From contig CAJVYT010000016.1 of the NCBI GenBank assembly GCA_913009765.1, forward strand, positions 1 to 25,901: a DNA stretch of 25,901 bases, given 5' to 3'. Position numbers and translations under genes: made by a program. The stretch comes from an uncultured candidate division Zixibacteria bacterium. GTDB taxonomy: Bacteria; Zixibacteria; MSB-5A5; GN15; FEB-12. This document shows positions 23,855-25,901 of the stretch, piece by piece. The notes under the pieces are model-generated. The model was not told the DNA's origin. It did no database searches and was given only the letters and a program-made list of their open reading frames with translations. Position 1 is the first letter of the stretch; each line of letters starts with the position of its first letter.

Positions 23855-23974
23855 GTGACAAAGCATAAAACAAAAATAGAAAAACTAACTAGCCATTGGT
23901 TAATAAAAGAGATTATAGAAATAATTAATGAAGATAAAATTATAAAAGATCTGGATCATATTCTCAATAGGTGA
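23855..23974 (+). CDS. Possible small basic ORF between Rhs 2 and the membrane protein
   Basis: A 39-codon frame with a GTG start and TGA stop encodes a Lys/Ile-rich, amphipathic peptide. There is no ribosome-binding site, and in such AT-rich sequence this could be chance. If real, or if it is a decayed piece of a larger gene, it lies where a tip-2 partner would be expected. Confidence 0.2.
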   Translation: MTKHKTKIEKLTSHWLIKEIIEIINEDKIIKDLDHILNR

Positions 23975-24019
23975 ATTAAGTGCGAAGTCGATATGTAGCG
24001 ATGAAAAAATTTGGGTGGT

Positions 24020-24517
24020 ATGTTGAGAAGATACATTAGAAGAGTTAGAGATATAATCATTAAACATTCTATATCATTTTCATCAATTATAGCGATTTTT
24101 TCTTTTGTTTATTTCGTGCTTCTCCAGGGAGAAGGAGGATTCAGCGAGTTTATGGAAATGTCCCTAATATTTATATTTTCAATACCTTCGGTTATATTCG
24201 GAATTCTCATTTCAAAGGAAATGGCACCAAAGGCTGGATTGGGATTTGGCCTTTTTTACTTGACGTATTCAATATACCTTCAAATTACATCACCAATTCT
24301 GTGGGGACTTGATTGGACTCTCCGATTCTTACCTTTTGCTCTATCTTTAGGAATTCTAACAACCTGGGCCGGATCTGTTGTGGGGGATTCATTGAGACAC
24401 ATGTCTCATAGGGAAAATTTAAAAATTAGCCTTCGAAGTGGTTTTTTGTTGATATATTTCTATCCAATTCTCATTTTCATTATCCTACAACTAAGGAAAC
24501 ATTCTTTGAACTTTTAA
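24020..24517 (+). CDS. Multi-pass membrane protein, candidate partner of Rhs tip 2
   Basis: The 165-aa product has a very basic N-terminus (MLRRYIRRVR) and about five hydrophobic segments (17-36, 44-65, 72-90, 102-122, 141-157). I do not recognise a family. The ATG at 24020 follows GGGTGG with almost no spacing; TTG starts at 24011 and 24023 are alternatives, so the start is uncertain. It lies 198 bases after the Rhs 2 stop and is followed at once by a Rhs remnant, so it occupies the slot of an immunity gene in an orphan Rhs cassette. A membrane immunity protein would fit a tip that attacks the membrane or envelope, but that is inference from position alone. Confidence 0.65.
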   Translation: MLRRYIRRVRDIIIKHSISFSSIIAIFSFVYFVLLQGEGGFSEFMEMSLIFIFSIPSVIFGILISKEMAPKAGLGFGLFYLTYSIYLQITSPILWGLDWTLRFLPFALSLGILTTWAGSVVGDSLRHMSHRENLKISLRSGFLLIYFYPILIFIILQLRKHSLNF

Positions 24518-24533
24518 ATTTTTTAGTGATTTT

Positions 24534-24630
24534 ATGACTGGTAAATCAGATTTTACCAACTACACCTATAATGCTAATGGCAACAGGGGCTTGGTGAAAC
24601 ATTCAATTATGAACATGACGCGGGAATTAT
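24534..24630 (+). pseudogene. Degenerate remnant of a third Rhs gene start
   Basis: From 24558 the sequence reads TNYTYNANGN, against TNYTYDANGN at the start of both Rhs proteins. A frame change later it reads GETFNYEHDAG, against the GEFTFEYDGSNN region of Rhs 1. Homology then stops. It begins 16 bases after the stop of the membrane-protein gene, just as Rhs 2 begins right after the TPR gene. I read it as what is left of a further orphan cassette. Confidence 0.7.
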
Positions 24631-24634
24631 CACT

Positions 24635-25273
24635 TCATTTTCTTTTTTTCCAGTACGCATAGCTGCCTGCGATTAAGACTATTAATATGATTATAGTCAG
24701 AGCCAATTTGTTAGCAGGAAATTCATCTTCATTTCCAGTTTCATCCGTTTGATCGATATTAACTTCAACCTCCTCCTCTGGTAGAGCAGCAGCTTTCTCA
24801 TATCTAATCTCTGGTATGAAATCGACGTCATCCCATCCAAGCATGTTTTCCGAAATCTTATCTGGTGAGGGATTTGAATCTAAAAGAACTGTATCGGGTG
24901 GCAACACTATCTTAAGTGTCGAGACCCTATCGATATTTCCTTGGAAATCCCTTCTCTCAATAAGCCATCCACCCTCGTCAGCCTTGGATATCGATGAGTC
25001 AAACTCAACAACAAAAACACCTGTTTCAACAGAAAGCTCAAGGTTCTCAACATTATCAAAGACCTTACCAAGCTGCTGCCGGTAGATGTCATGAATCCTT
25101 GGCTCATTTACTATGCTTCTCAGTTCAGCGATATTAGAAGGGTTTTCAACAGTTATCCAGATATGGGCAGATGCGTTGTTTTCATCTATCTTAATCGACA
25201 TCTCAGAGGTCTGAGCAAACACAACCGGCATACAGACCAAAATTACTGCCAAAATCATCCATATTCTCTTCAT
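24635..25273 (-). CDS. Exported protein with C-terminal membrane anchor
   Basis: The 212-aa product has a signal peptide (about 1-20, ending VFA-Q), an extracytoplasmic domain (about 21-180) with an acidic tail (EEEVEVNIDQTDETGNEDE), and a C-terminal transmembrane helix with a basic stop (LALTIIILIVLIAGSYAYWKKRK region, about 189-212). This is the usual plan of small archaeal surface proteins: outside domain, one anchor, short cytoplasmic tail. I do not recognise the domain. GTGGTG lies seven bases or so before the ATG, and a TATA box lies further upstream. It converges on the Rhs array, and its stop codon lies beside the third Rhs remnant. Confidence 0.75.
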   Translation of the reverse strand: MKRIWMILAVILVCMPVVFAQTSEMSIKIDENNASAHIWITVENPSNIAELRSIVNEPRIHDIYRQQLGKVFDNVENLELSVETGVFVVEFDSSISKADEGGWLIERRDFQGNIDRVSTLKIVLPPDTVLLDSNPSPDKISENMLGWDDVDFIPEIRYEKAAALPEEEVEVNIDQTDETGNEDEFPANKLALTIIILIVLIAGSYAYWKKRK

Positions 25274-25304
25274 TCGAACACCACATTTAGCTATAAACCA
25301 TGCT

Positions 25305-25316
25305 AAATATATATTT
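25305..25316 (-). promoter_or_regulatory. TATA box upstream of the minus-strand gene at 25273
   Basis: AAATATATATTT on the minus strand lies about 32 bases before the ATG at 25273, leaving room for initiation some 25 bases downstream and a very short leader carrying GTGGTG. The sequence matches the archaeal TATA-box consensus well. Confidence 0.55.
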
Positions 25317-25342
25317 CGCCCAGATAACTCCTCCTCATTAAT

Positions 25343-25457
25343 CTAAGATATCAAATTCCCACGCTCTTCATAAGCACCGACTAATTTAATCTCCTCAATA
25401 ATCTTATCAGTAAAATTGCTCAAACCTTGTGATCTTAAGCATTTTTCAACCTCGACT
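25343..25457 (-). pseudogene. Decayed duplicate of the C-terminus of the next gene
   Basis: Read on the minus strand, this encodes VEKCLRSQGL, then DKIIEEIKLVGAYEERGNL and a stop. The intact gene at 25513-25797 ends with the matching IEETLNTQGL, DKIIDEIKLAGAYESKGNL. An in-frame stop cuts the copy off just before this region and no start is available, so only about 37 codons survive. It shows a tandem duplication followed by decay. Confidence 0.7.
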
Positions 25458-25512
25458 TAAATCAGCTTAAGGGTATAAATAAGTTTTTTAGAACCATAGA
25501 AAAAATAAGTAT

Positions 25513-25797
25513 TCAGGCAGGCAATAGATTTCCTTTACTTTCATACGCTCCTGCTAGTTTGATTTCGTCGATTATTTTGTCGGAGAGGTTTTCCAGTCCT
25601 TGTGTGTTTAGTGTTTCTTCTATTTCGTTGATTTTCATGGGGAGTGCCATGATGAACTCATTTACTTTGTGTGTTACAAACTCTCGTATTTCCCATGAGT
25701 TGCCTACGTTTATTGTGCCGTCTTTGTGGGTGTTTAGTATGTTTACTTCGTGCACTATTTCTGCTGTGCAGGCCGGACATTCTGCTACTACGAACAT
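25513..25797 (-). CDS. Small hypothetical protein with N-terminal CPAC
   Basis: The 94-aa product begins MFVVAECPACTAEI; the single CxxC (Cys7, Cys10) may bind metal with a second partner. The rest is acidic and probably helical, and no family is recognised. A purine-rich GGAG lies about 13 bases before the ATG, inside the end of the upstream gene, whose stop is six bases away, so the two are probably co-transcribed. A decayed second copy of its C-terminus follows downstream (25343-25457), which argues that this is a real, once-duplicated gene. Confidence 0.65.
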   Translation of the reverse strand: MFVVAECPACTAEIVHEVNILNTHKDGTINVGNSWEIREFVTHKVNEFIMALPMKINEIEETLNTQGLENLSDKIIDEIKLAGAYESKGNLLPA

Positions 25798-25803
25798 GCT
25801 TTT

Positions 25804-25901
25804 CTACTCTCCTTCTTTCAGTTTCAGGATATAATTTACAAGCCTGTTTTTATATCCTTCTTTGTCTGCTATTTCTCTGAGGGTTATCCAGTCGTCCAGG
25901 G
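25804..25901 (-). CDS. C-terminal end of a gene that continues past the window
   Basis: Only the last 31 codons lie in the window. They encode WITLREIADKEGYKNRLVNY followed by a basic/acidic tail and TAG. The pattern (LREIADKEGY) looks like part of a helix-turn-helix, which would fit a small regulator, but this is a weak call on so few residues. It is six bases upstream of the 94-aa gene and on the same strand. Confidence 0.55.
   Translation of the reverse strand, partial: LDDWITLREIADKEGYKNRLVNYILKLKEGE

Overview
The window looks archaeal. Ribosome-binding sites match the archaeal consensus (GGAGGTGAT and parts of it), often before TTG or GTG starts. TATA boxes sit upstream of two leading genes. 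One secreted protein has a twin-arginine signal, and the surface proteins are packed with N-x-S/T sequons and joined by Thr/Ser-rich linkers. I see no rRNA, tRNA or housekeeping gene that would fix the lineage. The style is reminiscent of DPANN or Altiarchaeota-type genomes, but that is only an impression. Bases 44-101 are an Illumina P5/TruSeq adapter, so the left end is a contig end with a library artefact and bases 1-43 cannot be trusted as linked sequence.

Layout. (1) 102-3223: a small mobile-element module with an unknown 130-aa protein translationally coupled to an HUH rolling-circle Rep, a strong hairpin just after rep, an AT-rich repeat tract, and on the minus strand a zinc-ribbon protein followed by a tyrosine recombinase. 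(2) 3224-4280: about 1 kb without a convincing gene but with three sets of inverted repeats and, at its right end, a TATA box. (3) 4296-18458: closely spaced plus-strand genes for exported proteins: a Tat-targeted tail-fibre-like protein, a 1161-aa lectin/propeller-like protein, a 139-aa protein, a frameshifted LamG protein, a 376-aa beta-sandwich protein and a 2004-aa SpvB/FG-GAP/TcdB-like/YD-repeat protein. Four of these carry the same roughly 100-aa domain. Two intergenic leaders in the run are also duplicates of each other. (4) 18460-24630: a Rhs cassette array. The first Rhs core protein has a signal peptide, a lectin-like insertion inside the core and a variable tip, and overlaps a TPR lipoprotein gene. 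Next comes a second Rhs core that lacks its 5' end and has a different tip, then a multi-pass membrane protein, then a degenerate remnant of a third Rhs start. (5) 24635-25901: minus-strand small genes (a membrane-anchored exported protein, a small conserved hypothetical with a decayed duplicate, and the end of another gene).

How it may work together. The 2004-aa protein resembles the B component of Tc/SpvB systems and the first Rhs protein resembles the C component (core plus hypervariable tip), here split into adjacent genes joined by a 1-nt gap. The downstream order [tip][small gene][5'-truncated core][new tip][small gene][core remnant] is the arrangement known for bacterial Rhs main genes and orphan tips, in which recombination through the shared core swaps effector tips. 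A perfect 830-bp repeat shared by the two cores indicates recent recombination or gene conversion. I therefore read the window as an archaeal, heavily glycosylated, lectin-equipped Rhs/Tc-like polymorphic surface system. Toxicity and immunity are inferences from gene order; neither tip could be assigned an activity.
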